14,588 nucleotides of DNA, taken from contig JAYTKJ010000069.1 of assembly GCA_043730365.1 (NCBI GenBank), forward strand, positions 1 to 14,588, read 5' to 3'. Positions 13,906 through 14,588 of the stretch are shown here, in pieces. The translations under genes and the position numbers were made by a program. The stretch comes from VFZP01 sp043730365 (GTDB lineage Bacteria > Acidobacteriota > Terriglobia > Bryobacterales > Bryobacteraceae). Under the pieces are notes generated by a model. It made no database searches. It saw only the letters and a program-made list of their open reading frames with translations, and was not told where the DNA came from. Every line of letters starts with the position of its first letter. The stretch's first letter is position 1.

Positions 13906-14588
13906 GTGGACATCCCTCTTTCCTACAACCTGCGAAACCTGGTGGCGCGCCGCACCACCACGATCATGACGGCCCTGGGCATTGCGCTGACTGTGGCCGT
14001 GCTCCTCAGTATTTTTGCGCTGGTCGATGGCCTCCGCACCGCGCTCAGTTCCACCGGCCACCCGCTCAATATCATGGTCATGCGCAAGGGCTCCACCGCC
14101 GAACTGAACTCCACCGTCACGCAGGAGACCTTCCGCGTGATCAAGGTCAAGCCGGGAATTGCCAAGGACGCCAAAGGCGAACCGCAGGCGTCGCTTGAAG
14201 TTGTCACCGTGATCATCCTCGAGAGCCCTGAAATTCCTTCCGGTATCAACATCACTCTGCGCGGGCTGACCGTGGACGGCTTTGCCATGCGCGGCTCAGA
14301 CGTCAAGCTCACCGCCGGACGCATGTTCACACCCGGCCGGCGCGAAGTGGTGGTGGGGCAGGGTATCTCCAACCGGTACCCGATGGCGCGCCTTGGCCAG
14401 ACCTTGCATTTCGGCAAGGGAGACTGGCAGGTGGTAGGTGTTATGGATGCGGGCCGTTCGGCGGCCAATAGCGAGGTCTTCTGCGATTTGTTTCAATTGG
14501 CTTCGGACCAGAATCGCGAGACCACGTTGAGCTCGGCGCTGGTGCGCGCCTCCGATGAAGTATCGATGCAGGCGCTGGTCAACAGCCT
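13906..14588 (+). CDS. ABC transporter permease, FtsX/MacB type (second of pair, truncated by window end)
   Basis: The frame opens at GTG 13906, one base after the preceding stop, and stays open to the window end (227 codons). It begins DIPLSYNLRNLVARRTTTIM, then TM1 (about residues 20-45, ALGIALTVAVLLSIFALVDG). A periplasmic MacB-PCD-like domain follows, containing GINITLRGLTVDGFAMRG, EVVVGQGISNRYPMARLGQ and WQVVGVMDAG. The C-terminal membrane segments should lie beyond the window. Position and similarity of layout suggest it forms a heterodimer with the preceding permease and is translationally coupled to it. The GTG start is inferred from the tight junction and homology-like start; no strong Shine-Dalgarno is seen. 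Confidence 0.88.
   Translation, partial: MDIPLSYNLRNLVARRTTTIMTALGIALTVAVLLSIFALVDGLRTALSSTGHPLNIMVMRKGSTAELNSTVTQETFRVIKVKPGIAKDAKGEPQASLEVVTVIILESPEIPSGINITLRGLTVDGFAMRGSDVKLTAGRMFTPGRREVVVGQGISNRYPMARLGQTLHFGKGDWQVVGVMDAGRSAANSEVFCDLFQLASDQNRETTLSSALVRASDEVSMQALVNS

Noticed and set aside
1..14588. CRISPR array, tRNA/rRNA genes, insertion sequence, attachment site
   Set aside because: I found no regularly spaced repeats, no cloverleaf-like segment, no transposase or integrase motif and no flanking inverted repeats; nearly all bases are in housekeeping-type genes.

Overview
The window is a gene-dense, high-GC bacterial chromosome segment with almost no non-coding space. An outer-membrane LPS-assembly lipoprotein (LptE) and a phosphatidylethanolamine pathway (PssA, Psd) point to a Gram-negative, diderm organism. 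A MerR-like/TPR fusion protein, MacB/FtsX-type permeases, an M13 peptidase and a secreted GDSL hydrolase fit an Acidobacteriota-like (Bryobacterales/Solibacter-type) genome. That placement is inference from gene style, not from a marker search.

Layout, left to right. Positions 1-271 hold no convincing gene. A YgiD/LigB-type extradiol dioxygenase (+) converges, with overlapping stop codons, on a MerR-like HTH + TPR protein (-). Divergent from the latter is a HemY/HemG-type protoporphyrinogen oxidase (+) that has no ATG near its expected N-terminus. A structured gap and a good sigma70-type promoter then lead into rpsT (S20, +).

A tight minus-strand cluster runs from about 9893 down to 3837. 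Read in transcription order it is: GDSL/SGNH hydrolase, psd, pssA, a catalytically dead aspartate-semialdehyde-dehydrogenase-like (Usg-like) protein, lptE, holA, and an HD-domain + polynucleotide-kinase fusion (HD-Pnk type, RNA/DNA end healing). Gaps are short and one junction is a GTGA stop/start overlap. The cluster combines phospholipid head-group synthesis, LPS export and the DNA polymerase III clamp loader. lptE-holA is a known adjacency in other Gram-negatives. Upstream of the GDSL gene is a frameshifted, C-terminally truncated cupin remnant.

Divergent from that remnant is a secreted M13 zinc metallopeptidase (+), convergent with tadA (-). Divergent from tadA, two consecutive FtsX/MacB-type ABC permease genes (+) begin; the second runs off the window. 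No ATPase gene for them is visible.

The items most worth a second look are the HD-Pnk protein between holA and rpsT, the Usg-like pseudoenzyme between pssA and lptE, the MerR-TPR fusion, twin hairpins between lptE and holA, and the cupin pseudogene.
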